Assembly: GCA_022496185.1 (NCBI GenBank)
Contig: WTXG01000147.1
Span: 26,394 to 90,393, forward strand
Direction of reading: 5' to 3'
Source of the DNA: Multifurca ochricompacta
Lineage: Eukaryota; Basidiomycota; Agaricomycetes; Russulales; Russulaceae
Length of the DNA: 64,000 nucleotides
Part shown: one piece after another, positions 8,805-20,809 of the stretch
Position numbering within the stretch: position 1 is the stretch's first letter
Layout: each line of letters starts with the position of its first letter
The notes under the pieces: model-generated
What the model was told of the DNA's origin: nothing
The model's database searches: none
What the model saw: only the letters and a program-made list of their open reading frames with translations
Translations under genes and position numbers: made by a program

Positions 8805-11800
8805 TGACTGGCTCTACCCCATCAGCCTGGGCACAAGCACTACATGTAACCTCTGTGTATACTAGTCACTTCAAATCTTTGAAAATACCAGTACATTTCG
8901 AGACTACACAGAAGACGGCCGATTGTGACATCCTGATTGACTCAGGAGCCACTGATAACTTTATCAGCCCACAAATGGCAAGAACCATGGGTTTGGGGAT
9001 GCTGGAACTTCCCCAAGAAAAGAACATTTGGAACATCGACAGAACAGCCAATCGAGCGGGAAAGATCACACACTATACCAATCTTAATGTTCAAGTAGGA
9101 GAAAGGACGAAGGTCATTCGCTTCCTTGTCACCAATCTAGGAGGGGAAGACCTGATTCTAGGATACCCATGGCTGGCTGCATTCGAACCAAAGATTAACT
9201 GGAGCGATGCAACCATGGACAAAGAATTCTACCCCGTCCTCATCACCTCCTTGGGGTATGACTATACAGTCCGACATTCAGTAGTGCGCAGAGCAAGGGA
9301 AGGAAGTGAAGCAGAAGATGGAGATCCGGGCTATTGTTATGTCACCAAAGCATCAGAACTGGCCCAGAAGGCAGTAGAAGGACAGACAGAGAAAACCTTC
9401 AAGGAAGTGGTACCAGAGGCTTATCACTGACATTGGAAGGTGTTCTCAGAGGAGGAATCGCAGTGTTTCCTGCCTATGCAATCATGGGACCACGCCATTG
9501 AATTCACACCTGATACTCCATCAGCTATTGACTGTAAAATTTACCCATTGTCTCAGGCAGAACAAACAGCTCTCACCATGTTCCTTGAGGAGCACCTTGC
9601 AAAGGGATACATCTGCCCATTGAAATCACCATATGCATCACCATTCTTCTTTATTAAGAAGAAAGATGGTAAACTTCAACCCATCCAAGACTACCAACAA
9701 ATAAATGCCTATACCATAAAGAATGCCTACCCCCTTCCACTTATTTCAGAACTCATTGATACCATGAGGGATAAGTCCCTATTCTCCAAAATGGATGTCC
9801 GCTGGGGTTACAATAACATCAGAATTAAAGAAGGGGATCAATGTAAGGCAGCTTTCAAGACCAACCAGGGACTTTTTGAACCAAACATTATGTTCTTTGG
9901 TCTTACCAACTCGCCCGCCACCTTTCAATCTATGATGAATCACATCTTCTGTGACCTCATTCTTACAGGCAAAGTAGTGGTGTACATGGATGACATACTG
10001 GTAGCCACAACAGATGACCTGACCCATCATCAAGAATGAGTGCACCAAGTCCTGGACATCCTACATGAACATGACCTGTATCTCAAACCAGCCAAATGCT
10101 TGTTTGAACAACTGAGCATAGAATACCTGGGAGTTATCTTAGAAGGAGGACATGTACAGATGGACCTGGTGAAGGTACAAGGAATCTGGGAATGGCCCGT
10201 ACCCATGTGTGTCAAGGATGTGTGATCCTTCATCAGATTTTGCAATTTCTATCAACGTTTTGTATGAGGGTTCTCAGGAATCACCCAACCACTGAATGGA
10301 CTATTGAAGAAGGATGTACCCTGGCATTGGGCAAGCAAACAACAACAGGCCTTTGAGCAAATTTGAGACATTGTCAGCTCAGAACCAGTTCTTCTACAGC
10401 CAGACCTGGAAAGGCCCTTTGAACTGGAAGTTGACGTGTCCCACTTTGCCAATGGTGCCATGCTAAACCAGAGGGATACAAAAGGATTACTTCACCCGGT
10501 TGCCTTCTACTCAGAAACATTCTCACCAGTGGAATGAAACTATGACATTTGGGATCGAGAGCTGCTTGCCATTGTAAAAGCATTAAGACACTGGCAACCG
10601 TATTTAGCAGGGACACCTCACAAGACTATCATTCATACTGACCACTCCAATCTACTTTATTGGAAAGAACCCCATAAGATTAGTCGACAAGTAGCTTGCA
10701 AGGTCCTGGAATTGGAAGAGTACAATTTCATATTGAAACACATTGCGGGAAGTTGCAATGCATGAGCAGATGCTCTGTCACGATGCCCTGATCTAAACAA
10801 TGGGGAGGACAACAACAGTGATATCACGGTACTCCCTGAAGAGGTCTTTGCCAGTACGGCCATCATCAGTCTTCACAACATGGACCTGTGGGCTCAGGTG
10901 TTGCAGAATATGAACCAACAGTTATGCCAATCATGGGCAGAGGCACATAACCTGAAGAAGATTGATGGCTTATGGTGGAAGGATGGGGATCGTCTTGTTG
11001 TCACCGGTGGCAACAATATTAAGAGGGGGGTGATCCATTTTCACCATGACCTTCCCTCTGCAGGACACCCCAGCATTGCCAACACATATGCCCTGGCCAA
11101 ACAAGATTACTGGTGGCCGAATATGAAGAAGGACATGGAGGACTACATGAAGGGATGTGTGGACTGCCAAGCCAATAAAGTAAACACACACCCACACCCA
11201 CCTGCACTATCCCCAATCACACCCACAGCCTCATTACCATTCCAGACCATCGCTATGGACTTCATTGTCAAACTCCCAGTCTCCAGAGGCTTTGATTCTA
11301 TCTTGACCATGACTGTTCAAAGGCAGCATTATTTATACCATGCAATGAGTCCATCACAGCAGAAGGTGTAGCCAAACTTTACCTGGATCATGTCTATAGA
11401 CACTATGGCCTCCTGGAAAAGATCATCTTGGACTGCGACCCACGCTTCACCTCCACATTCACCAAAGCACTCTGTAAGGTCTTGGACATAACCCAGAACA
11501 TCTCGACAGCCTACCATCCACAGACAGATGGACAATCAGAGAGGACAAACCAGTGGCTTGAACAGTATCTTTGGTTTTGGTGCAATGGACGACAGGATGA
11601 TTGGGCTGACTGGCTGGCCATGGCCGAATTCGCACATAACTCCTGGCCCAATGGCACCACCAAAACCTCCCCATTTTCACTCATCATGGGATGGATGCCC
11701 CAAACCACCTGGGCTGGAAAACCCATAAATGTCCCATCAGCCGCACAGCGTATCAACCAATGGGAAGAGATCTGGAAATTGGCCAATGAAAACCTGTTAA

Positions 11801-12288
11801 AGGCACAAAAGGTCCTCTCAGAAAGACCTTCGAAGTTCATGCCTTATCAGACCAATGACCTTGTCTGGCTGGAAGGGAAGAATATCCACACGTCACACCC
11901 AACCGCCAAACTAGCACCCCAACATCACGGACCTTTCAAGATAACGAGGAAGCTGTCAGATGTGTCATACGAACTCAAGCTCCCACCCACATGGAGGATC
12001 CATCTGGTCTTCCATGCCAGACTTTTGACACCTTACAAAGAAACATCCCTACATGGGGAAAACTTCCCGAGACCCCCCCCTGACCTTATCGATGGAGAAG
12101 TGGAATGGGAAGTGGAACAGATTCTAGACTCACTACATAAAGGCCAAGGGCGCAAGCTACACTACCTCATTAAGTGGAAAGGATTCCCAGACTCTGACAA
12201 CTCATGGGAGCCAGCCGGGAATATCTTTGCTCTGGTCCTTATCTCGGAGTTCCATGCCCAACATCCAGAGGCACCCAAGAACAGTTAA
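8804..12288 (+). pseudogene. A2 Pol: protease, reverse transcriptase, RNase H, integrase, chromodomain
   Basis: Protease DSGATDNFI near 8940. RT runs from about 9500 with the catalytic YMDDILVATT at about 9985. RNase H follows (10430-10790: EVDVSHFANGAML, DHSNLLYWKE). The integrase zinc region is HHDLPSAGHPSIANTYAL (about 11040) with CVDCQ. The integrase core MDFIVKLPVSRGFDSI (about 11255) is broken by a frameshift near 11310-11370 and resumes with STAYHPQTDGQSER (about 11500). A C-terminal chromodomain (VEQILDS ... YLIKWKGFP at about 12100-12200) would target insertion to modified histone tails. Stops at about 9430, 10037, 10225, 10264, 10366, 10536 and 10766 are mostly TGA for CGA. The copy cannot make a full polyprotein. 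Confidence 0.88.
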
Positions 12289-12365
12289 AAGAACGACCTT
12301 AGACCGCAATCGAATTCCCCAGTACATGCTCTCACAGCAACGTCCTACCACCGAACAATCTATTA

Positions 12366-13563
12366 TGTCTTTCATTGCTGCCAACGCCGCCGTCAATGCT
12401 TTCACCACCACCACCATAGTTGTCGAGAATTTCCCCTCCGCTCACCCTTCCATGCATCCCTCCTCACCTATTGATTACGAGGCTGCTGAAGCTCGAGTCA
12501 AGAATCAATCCCCAACCCAAATGACAACTTTGACCACAGCAAGGAGCCACACCCAAATGACCTGCTAGGTATGGAGTTGGACAATGAAGTGCCGGAGTTT
12601 CCATTCTTTGCCAACAACCCCAACTCGTCAATGTATTTCCCCCTCGAAATCACCATGGCCAATGGGACAGTCACCATAGCCAAGTATATCTTCTACACCA
12701 ATGGAGGGATGGATGTCGCCAGCTGTATGAAGAAGGATGGCCCTGTTTATGGGGCTCTGGTTTATTTAGAAGAAAGGTATACAGGACATCTTCATCACAT
12801 GATGACTGATGAGCAGCTTGGGCACCTGGCCGCCAAGGACTCTTGCGCCTTTGCAATCAATGAGGTGTTGAATGACATGCACCTTCTGCGTCTCAAAGCA
12901 GAAGTAATGAGACTGCGGAAGAATCTGACATTACACATGACACTCAACAAGCAGTACAAGGAGCATGCGAAGATGATGGCGAGGTTAACCAATGGGATGT
13001 TCCAGGTGGAACAGGAGTTAGTGGAGATTCAGAAAAGGTTGGAGATGGGGGATGCGTATCAAACCATCGCTGAATGGTACACTGACACCTATGCACAACC
13101 CCTTCCCCCACGATTGTTGGGGGCCGCTCCAAGGTTGATACTGAATCGGTTCGAAATGCCGTGTATGCATGAGAATCCCTGCGGAGAGACTTGCTGGCGA
13201 TGTGACAGTAAGTACCACATTAGCTGGAACTGTCCCCTCAACTGCAAGTGGTGCTGGCACTGTTGTAGCAACCTCCACTGGAGTTGGTTTTGCATCTTCC
13301 GCCATGTAGGAGTTGCCCCAACCATCATCAATCCATCTGGGTGGTGCGGCAAGTGCCTCTGCCATAATTCAGGACATCGCGAACTGGACTGCCCAATTCA
13401 TGATCTGTGTTATTCATGTGGTCAGCACGGCCTGTATGGGTTCCTCCACACCCACCAATGTCCGCAGGATTCAGACAAAGAGAACTATATGTTGGATGAC
13501 CATAATGTAGCCAATGACTATCTGGACTTGGTGCAGGATGATGACAGTACGAGTCATTTCTAG
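12366..13563 (+). CDS. A2 ORF3: coiled-coil protein with CCHC zinc-knuckle array
   Basis: An extra reading frame lies between the integrase stop (12288) and the 3' LTR. A first block starts at ATG 12366 (MSFIAANAAVN). It appears to shift frame near 12500 into the long block open to 13563 (330 aa from the ATG at 12571). Middle region: hydrophilic, probably helical (LRLKAEVMRLRKNL ... VEQELVEIQKRLE). C-terminal third: CWRCDSKYHISWNC and CWHCCSNLHWSWFC, both exact CX2CX4HX4C, then CGKCLCHNSGHRELDC (CX2CX6HX4C) and a fourth Cys/His-rich segment starting CYSCGQHG, ending in an acidic tail. No membrane segment, so it is not an envelope protein. I know no standard function; nucleic-acid binding is an inference from the knuckles. 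Confidence 0.75.
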
Positions 13564-13896
13564 CTGGGTCTGCTAGAACCAGAAGAGGGGGTGATGTTAC
13601 AATCTCTGCCAAGTAACCCCATTTTCTTCACCCTTCCCAACAACGACCCCTCTTTACCGCCTACCCTGCACTTCATGATCACGTCTCTGTCCTGGGATCC
13701 ATCATGTGCCCTACTCCCATCCCCGTGACCTGCTTTGGACTTGTTGACTCACTGTTTACCTATGTTTGACCCCTTTATCTCTTATCTTGTTATCCTTTAT
13801 CTTTACGACTGGACACTTACTTAATACCCTATCAGAAGCCAGGCTTTATGCCCTCTGCTTTTGTATATTCAGGCCCACCTGACTCCATTATCCTTA

Positions 13897-15506
13897 CAGT
13901 AGCCCACAAAACCGTTCCAATGTTTGGCCATCCTGGAGAGATTGACCTACCACACAATGAGAATAATTTCCAAAATTAGTAGAAATTGGTAGATGATAGT
14001 GTAGCATCTAAGCTTCAATTAGAGCCTATACTAATGTCAATTGAGTCAGTGGTTCATGATATATAAAATGTTTTGTGAGGCATTATCATTGGAACAGTTT
14101 TGTGGCCAACATGTGAGATGACAAAACCGGTATCTGGTGGTCATGCAAATGCATTGACAGTCATGTGACAATGTTAAATAAGTTAAACATACACCAAATA
14201 ATCATCAAGAACACTTGCTTCTTACCATGCATGCCCTCTCTGCTGCCAAAAGGACTCACATCATCTCCCTCCTCACTTCAGGCAAATCTGCCCTTAAAGT
14301 GTCAACTATGACTGGCCATGGCACTATTATCATCTCAAGATGGGTCATAAATACTGCCCTTACCATCCCAAGTCAAATGGAGGGAGACCAAGGAAGCTGA
14401 CAGAGAGAAATGCTCAGCATGCTATTTGCCTTATCTCCTCTGGCAGGGCAGACACAGATGTGGAAGTGACTAGAGCACTTCAGAAGTTGTTAATGGGTTC
14501 CTCTATCAACATAATATGCCCATCCATCCTCCCATCAAGTTTTCAAGCCATAACTGGCCCCTCCCATATCATACACCCCCATTCCATCATAAGTGCAATA
14601 GGCCACAAAACCAATCCAATGACATTGCTACACAAAACATTTTATATATCATGAACCACTGACTCAATTGACATCAGTATAGGCTCTAATTGAAGCTTAG
14701 CTGCTACACTATCATCTATCAATTTCTACTAATTTTGGAAATTATTCTCATTGTGTGGTAGGTCAATCTCTTCAGGATGGCCAAACATTGGAATGGTTTT
14801 GTGGGTTACTGTATGATGGAATGGGGGTGTATGATATGGGAGGGGCCAGTTATGGCTTGAAAACTTGATGGGAGGATGGATGGGCATATTATGTTGATAG
14901 AGGAACCCATTAACAACTTCTGAAGTGCTCTAGTCACTTCCACATCTGTGTCTGCCCTGCCAGAGGAGATAAGGCAAATAGCATGCTGAGCATTTCTCTC
15001 TGTCAGCTTCCTTGGTCTCCCTCCATTTGACTTGGGATGGTAAGGGCAGTATTTATGACCCATCTTGAGATGATAATAGTGCCATGGCCAGTCATAGTTG
15101 ACACTTTAAGGGCAGATTTGCCTGAAGTGAGGAGGGAGATGATGTGAGTCCTTTTGGCAGCAGAGAGGGCATGCATGGTAAGAAGCAAGTGTTCTTGATG
15201 ATTATTTGGTGTATGTTTAACTTATTTAACATTGTCACATGACTGTCAATGCATTTGCATGACCACCAGATACCGGTTTTGTCATCTCACATGTTGGCCA
15301 CAAAACTGTTCCAATGATAATGCCTCACAAAACATTTTATATATCATGAACCACTGACTCAATTGACATTAGTATAGGCTCTAATTGAAGCTTAGATGCT
15401 ACACTATCATCTACCAATTTCTACTAATTTTGGAAATTATTCTCATTGTGTGGTAGGTCAATCTCTCCAGGATGGCCAAACATTGGAACGGTTTTGTGGG
15501 CTACTG
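13897..15506. mobile_element. fold-back element 2 (Tc1-derived inverted duplication)
   Basis: A 1,610-bp insertion flanked by TA (13895-13896 and 15507-15508), with termini cagtagcccacaaaaccg. The two arms are 695 bp each (13897-14591 and 14812-15506). The left arm on + encodes the N-terminal DNA-binding part of a Tc1-like transposase: ALSAAKRTHIISLLTSGKSA, then after a frameshift GGRPRKLTERNAQHA, with the GRPR-type linker between two helix-turn-helix units. The right arm is the mirror copy. The catalytic domain is absent. A 220-bp element occupies the centre. Distinct family from fold-back 1 (different termini, opposite half of the transposase). Confidence 0.88.
14592..14811. mobile_element. 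220-bp MITE in the centre of fold-back element 2
   Basis: Bounded by TA and by termini like those of fold-back 2 (ggccacaaaaccaatccaatg ... cattggaatggttttgtggg). Related ~215-bp units form the outer part of each fold-back arm (about 13897-14112 and 15291-15506), and an end fragment lies at 46113-46174. Without it the two arms meet as tccatca-ta-tgatgga. Confidence 0.8.
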
Positions 15507-15801
15507 TATCTCGTAGACGCCCATTCACTTACATATATAAGTCTGCTGTAACTACATTGTAGACCTCAGACTCAACTTATTGAATACATTGGTGCCTGTC
15601 TTCCAGACATCCCCTTTGAATCCTTGACTCATTCATCTCAGTGCTTTTGGCACTTCTCTGCTCAACATTGTCTTAAGGAGCAGCCCTTTTGACTTTGACT
15701 CATCCCACCTGAACTCCAAGGGGCCTTATTGGTTCCTTACCTGAACTCGCAGATTGTGCTGTCACACAAGTTGTGTGGAACGTCCTGCACCAGACGTAAC
15801 A

Positions 15802-18040
15802 ACACAGTTACTTCCCCAAGAAAAAAATATTTGGAACATAGACAGAACCACTAACAAAGCCAGAAAGATCACGCATTGCTGCGATTTAGAAGTACAAGCT
15901 GGGGAGCAAACCAAGCAACTTTGCTTTCTCATTACAGACTTGGGAGATGAGGACATGGTTCTAGGATACCCATGGCTAGCAGCATTCGAACCCAAAATCA
16001 ACTGGGCAGAAGCAACAATGGACAAAGACTTTTACCCAGTTCTCATCATGTCCTTGGGATATGACTACGCTGTGCGGCACCCCCTCACCCATGCTATCAT
16101 CATGGGATTGGCTGTCACCTGGAGTGATGTGGAACCTGTGGATCAGGTGTATTGCTATGTTACAAAGGCATCGGAATTGGCCCAGGCAGAGGCACAAAAG
16201 AACCCAGAAAAGATGTTCGAAGAAGTAGTCCCTGTTGAATATCACCAACATTGGAAGGTCTTCTTGGAAGAGGAATTGCAACGTTTCCCTCCCTCTTGAC
16301 CTTGGGATCATGCTATTGATTTCATTCCAGATGCCCCACAGTCAGTGGACTGTAAGATCTACCCATTATCTCAACCAGAGAAGGAGGCGCTTTCCACCTT
16401 CCTAGAAGAACACCTGGCAAAAGGGTATATACAACCATCCAACTCACCTTACACCTCACCCTTCTTCTTCATTAAAAAGAAAGACGGAAAGCTGCAACCA
16501 GTACAGGACTACAGACAGATCAATGAACTCACAGTGAAAAACAACTACCTGCTCCCTTTAATCTCTGAGATCATTGACAAAATGTGTGACAAAGCCCTGT
16601 TTTCGAAAATGGATGTCTGCTGGGGGTACAATAATATCTGTATTCAGGAAGGTGACCAGCCCAAGGCTGCCTTCAAGACTAATCAAGGACTTTTTGAGCC
16701 AAATGTCATGTTCTTTGGCTCAACAAATTCACTGGCAACTTTTCAGTCTATGATGAATCATATCTTCTGAGATCTAATCCTTATGGAAGAAGTAGTGGTA
16801 TACATGGATGATATCCTAGTGGCCACAAAAGACGACATCCACCACCATTGGACTCGAGTTCACAAAGTACTGAATATCCTGGCAAAGCATGACCTCTATC
16901 TGAAACCCACTAAATGCTCCTTTGAACAAAGGAGTGTTGAATATCTGGGTGTTATCCTAGAAGGGGGGCAAGTACGAATGGACCCTGTAAAAGTACAAGG
17001 CATTCAAGAATGGTCTATCCCTCAGTGTACCAAAGACATCAGGTTGTTCATTGGCTTCTGTAACTTCTACCAACACTTAATTAAGGGATTTTCAGCCATT
17101 GCTCAACTGCTTAATGATCTTTTGAAAAAGGACATGCCCTGGCACTGGGACAAATTACAGCAGAAGGCATTCGACCAAATAAAAGCGATCATCAGCTCCA
17201 AACCAGTTCTTATTCAACCCAACTTAGCAAAACCCTTTGAACTAGAAGTTGACACTTCCATGTATGCCAATGGAGCGGTCTTATCACAGAGAGATAATGG
17301 AGGAATCCTTCACCCAGTTGCATTCTACTCGGAAACCTTCTCATTGGCAGAAAAAAATTATGATATTTGGGACAGAGAGCTACTGGCAATTGTAAAAGCA
17401 TTATGACACTGGAGACCTTACCTTGCCAGATCCCCACATAAAATGATCATCTATACCAACCATTCAAATCTCCTCTACTGGTGAGAACCCCACAAAATCA
17501 GCCAACAAGTAGCATGCAAGGTCCTAGAGTTAGAAGAGTACAACTTCATGCTTAAACACCTCCCTGGAGCTTGCAATGCGTGTGCAGACACCCTGTCTAG
17601 ACCAGCTGGTAGTGACGAGGGAGACAATGACAATGACAACATTGTAGTCTTACCAGAGGATGTCTTTGCAAAGAAGGCGGTTGTCAGCCTACACGATATG
17701 GATCTATGGGCCCAAGTAATGCAAAATATGAACCAAGAATTGTGCAAATCTTGGATAGAGCCACACAACGTTAAGATGAAGAATGGCCTTTGGTGGAAGG
17801 ACAACGATCGATTGGTTGTCACTGGTGGCGACAACATTAAGAGGGGGGTGATTCATTTTCACCATGACCTTCCCTCTGCAGGACATCCAGGCATTGCCAA
17901 TACATACGCTCTTGCCAAATGCAACTACTGGTGGCCAAACATGAAAAAGGATGTTGAAGCATATGTCAAGGGATGCACAGAATGCCAGGCAAACAAAGTA
18001 AACACACACCCAAAACTGCCAACACCTTCACCCATCATGC
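15802..18040 (+). pseudogene. A1 Pol, 3' half, truncated in integrase
   Basis: Continuation of A1 after A2: the rest of the protease (DEDMVLGYPWLAAFEPKINW), RT with YMDDILVATK at about 16800, RNase H (CNACADTLSRPAG near 17575) and the integrase zinc region (HHDLPSAGHPGIANTYAL, CTECQANKVNTH at about 17860-18008). Stops at 16299, 16770, 17406 and about 17485. The frame ends at 18040, where the LTR of element B starts. The integrase core and chromodomain present in A2 are missing and are not found on the far side of B. Confidence 0.85.
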
Positions 18041-18624
18041 TGTCATGAACTGACACCCTAGAAAACCTCCTGACCCCCCAGAAATCCTCAGACACTCCCA
18101 GAAGACCTTGTAAAACCCTCAGAGACGAAGATAACCCTAGATTAAGACCAGAGAAGGGCTGGTCCAGACCAGGGCCGGACTCCTGCCAAATTGGAGAGCT
18201 GTGGGAAGAGTACTAACAGAACCCCACAATGCCTAAACAGCAGTCCACAAACTGCGGACTGCGGACTGCGGACTGCGGATTTCTAAGCCCAAAAGTGGGG
18301 CTATTCTCATTGGTGGATCAGTAGGGAGTTAAAGCAAAGTTAACCTCCCCTAAAGTGGTGCACAGACCAAAGTCCCGGTTGTAATTACGTATATAAACCC
18401 TTTGGGAATAGAATGGACAGCTCCAGACTGTCCACTTGTGATCCGGTTCCTGATTACCTAGGAGATTAGCCCCACCTTGTGGAAGGCTTCTCATCCCTTG
18501 CCCTTGAGCTGTTTGCTTCGTCTCCCTTGCACTTTCACCCTCACTCTCATCCTTTGCCCACTTCCAAATCCCTTCCCCTTTGCATACAATCCACTGTCCA
18601 GGCAGTCGACAGTGAGTTGTAACA
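18041..18624 (+). repeat. B 5' LTR
   Basis: tgtcatgaac ... gttgtaaca. It contains a four-fold cggactg repeat at about 18256-18280, TATATAAA at 18390-18397, and agactgtcca at 18425-18434. The last is the predicted transcript start: it is exactly complementary to tggacagtct at 18627-18636, just inside the LTR. Confidence 0.92.
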
Positions 18625-18696
18625 TTTGGACAGTCTCTTTCACAAGCAGACAGTGACTGACAAGTGCCCTAGTGTCTCAGAACAGCTCCCCTTTGA

Positions 18697-19735
18697 CCAA
18701 CTCTTTGGATCAAGCAGCCTCCCCCCCTACGAGCTTACCCCCCCCACGAGATCCTCAACTTCACTGCCTTAGTAGAGGCAGCTGCCACAGCATCCCCTGC
18801 CCCTCCTTCATCGGTCTTGCCTCCTCTGGAACTCCCAGAACTTCATCCTTTCCCTGTGCCCTCCCCCACCCTCCAATTGCCCCCTCTTGTTCCTCCAGGC
18901 CTCTTAAACGCGTCCAATACCTTTGGCACCCCCCCCCCTCGTTATATTCGTCTTCCAACCCCTGCTCCACCCCCTCCCACTGCAGCAAACGCCCTCTCTC
19001 CCCACCACCCTGGCCTTGTCCATCGGACACCTCCTCCTTCTCTCGTCAATCGCCCCCTTTGCACTGACCATCCAACCAATCCTCACCAGTATCTTATATA
19101 CTACTCGCTTGACGGTCATCAAGAGTCTTGGGTGCCCACTCAGTTCTCCAGAGAACCTAGCTTCTTTGACCAATTCCCCTGCTTTGTGGACGTGCTCGCT
19201 GATCTCCCCCATTATCTCCCTGGTGTGGGCATTCCTCTCCGCTTTCCTCACTTTCACAACGTTCCTATTCGTCCTGCCTTGATCGATTTCTTCGTTCCCC
19301 TCATTACCCCCCCTCCCACTTTGTAAACCTCAATCTTTGTGCCAAAGTAGGTTATTTGGCCCCCAACCCTTGCACTTTCCAAAGGGGCCTGCTGGTCTAT
19401 TCCTGGAACGCTTCCCTTGCCCGCTTGAATCGCACCCTCTCCCCAGAACTGCAAGACATCTTTAGTGGGGCAAGAACATTACTCCAAGGCTTTGATCTCC
19501 TGGACGGATGATTTATCAGCCTCTTCGGCACCCTAAATTTTACTGATCTAGGTGTTACAATAGAAGACAGATATTTTACTGTTTGAGACGCACTTAGAAC
19601 CCACCCAGAGCTCATCCCCTTCACCCAAGCAGTACGTTTACCTACCAACCCTGTCCCCCTTCTCCCCATTCAGCCTGCAGACGGGTATACCTGCTTTGAA
19701 GACATAGATTTCGATAGTAACCTCTAAACAGTACG
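18697..19735 (+). CDS. B leader ORF a (proline-rich, frameshifted), unknown function
   Basis: Open from just after a TGA at 18694-18696 to a stop at 19326, without a convincing ATG. Proline-rich N-terminal half (LPPLELPELHPFPVP, RYIRLPTPAPPPPTAANA), then LIYYSLDGHQESWVPTQFS. At about 19300 the sense-like sequence shifts frame and continues to about 19727 (VNLNLCAKVGYLAPNP ... YTCFEDIDFDSNL-stop) with two internal TGA codons. The inverted B copy (44082-44642) preserves the first block, so it belongs to the element. Not recognised; possibly part of an extended Gag precursor. Confidence 0.5.
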
Positions 19736-19795
19736 TTGTGCACCTAACTGTAGAGGTCCCTGGTAAATAAAGACATCTCTTGGTCCGGGAAAATA

Positions 19796-20719
19796 GTGTC
19801 CTTCCCTGCAGAAAGAGAAGAGCGTCTCCAACGCGTCCAAAGACAATTCAACCACCTTTTCCAGCTTCACAGAGAAGCACAGCTCGCCCTCCTCTATCCA
19901 GAACCACTTATCAGCACCCTCCACGACGACGGACAAGCAGAAGGTTGGTGTGACGTCGATACCATCTATCTCCCCCTTCGAATTCTCCTCCCCTTTGGAC
20001 AAGTCCTCTCCCAAACCCAGTACAACCAGTTCCTGTCCGGGCCCTGTCAGGCCATCCCTCGAGACTCCCAGCACCAACTTCTCTATTGGCACCTTGCTCA
20101 ACTCACCCATTCCACAGGAGACCCCCTTGAAACACTCCTAGTCTGTGTCAACGACGAATACCTCTGGAAAGAACACATTCCCCCTCGAACCCCAGAACTC
20201 GAAACACTCTTGCTCAGAGGAGAACGCCTCTACTACCTCTCCACCTTTCGTCTAGACCATACCCGAATCAACCTCACCTTTGACGAGATCCGCCTTCACT
20301 CTGCTCCCTCCCCTTCTGGCTGGCGCCTTGTAGAAACAGAAGGGATACAAATTGAATACCTGTGGACTGCTGATTACTGGGAGACCACCTCACGCAACCA
20401 CTGCCCCTTCCTTGTTAACCCCCCCATCTTCACAGACCCCCCCTATCTCCCCACCTACACTGAACTTTCCCCAGAACCAGAAGAGCTCGCCTTCCCTACC
20501 CTTTCCCTTGCAGCAGTCACCCAAGAAGAAGAACACCTCACCCAGACCCAGACAGCCTTAATTGGTAACACTACCACTTGGTCTGATCTCGAGACCCCCA
20601 CAGAAAACACCTCTGACTTTGAAGAAAGCTCCCCTGTATCCAGACAACGCTGCCTCTGTGATATTGACCTCTGTACCTGTAACTTTCGTCCAGATACTCC
20701 CCCTACCCCCCAGGCATAG
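19796..20719 (+). CDS. B leader ORF b, 307 aa, unknown function
   Basis: Intact frame, well ahead of gag. Hydrophilic N-terminus (EREERLQRVQRQFNHLFQL), a mixed alpha/beta-like middle with aromatic clusters (GERLYYLSTFRLDHT, IEYLWTADYWETTS), an acidic proline-rich C-terminal third and a Cys-rich end (CLCDIDLCTCNF). No membrane segment and no recognised catalytic motif. It is open for more than 900 bases in a young element, which supports real coding. The product may act with Gag; this is inference from position only. Confidence 0.6.
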   Translation: MSFPAEREERLQRVQRQFNHLFQLHREAQLALLYPEPLISTLHDDGQAEGWCDVDTIYLPLRILLPFGQVLSQTQYNQFLSGPCQAIPRDSQHQLLYWHLAQLTHSTGDPLETLLVCVNDEYLWKEHIPPRTPELETLLLRGERLYYLSTFRLDHTRINLTFDEIRLHSAPSPSGWRLVETEGIQIEYLWTADYWETTSRNHCPFLVNPPIFTDPPYLPTYTELSPEPEELAFPTLSLAAVTQEEEHLTQTQTALIGNTTTWSDLETPTENTSDFEESSPVSRQRCLCDIDLCTCNFRPDTPPTPQA

Positions 20720-20809
20720 TATTGTGGAGGCCTTCAGCCTTTGATACATACTTACCCTCGCATTACTCGATCTAAGTAGGGAAAAAGAAATAAAAGACTC
20801 CTTTGCATT

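Larger units (their letters stand above)
5081..15801 (+). mobile_element. Gypsy element A2 (Tf1/sushi-like chromovirus), complete but nested
   Basis: Full-length LTR retrotransposon inserted into the protease gene of A1, with 5-bp duplication acaca on both sides. LTRs run 5081-7271 and 13595-15801, each ~595 bp once an inserted fold-back element is removed. Order: LTR, gag, protease, reverse transcriptase, RNase H, integrase with chromodomain, extra ORF3, polypurine tract (agaagagggg), LTR. Many stops are TGA at former CGA codons, so the copy is defective. The LTR pair differs mostly by CpG transitions. Confidence 0.92.
13595..15801 (+). repeat. A2 3' LTR, interrupted by fold-back element 2
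   Basis: Starts tgttac right after the polypurine-rich agaagagggggtga and ends gtaaca. The LTR parts are 13595-13896 and 15507-15801. It aligns with the 5' LTR throughout. Differences such as tgtagatgcc versus cgtagacgcc are CpG transitions. Confidence 0.9.

Noticed and set aside
12366..13563. Envelope gene of an errantivirus-like element
   Set aside because: No signal peptide, membrane segment or cleavage site; the Cys/His pattern is that of zinc knuckles.
14215..15188. Identical 61-codon frames in opposite orientation as possible small genes
   Set aside because: Fragments of a Tc1 transposase N-terminus in the arms of fold-back element 2, frameshifted and truncated.
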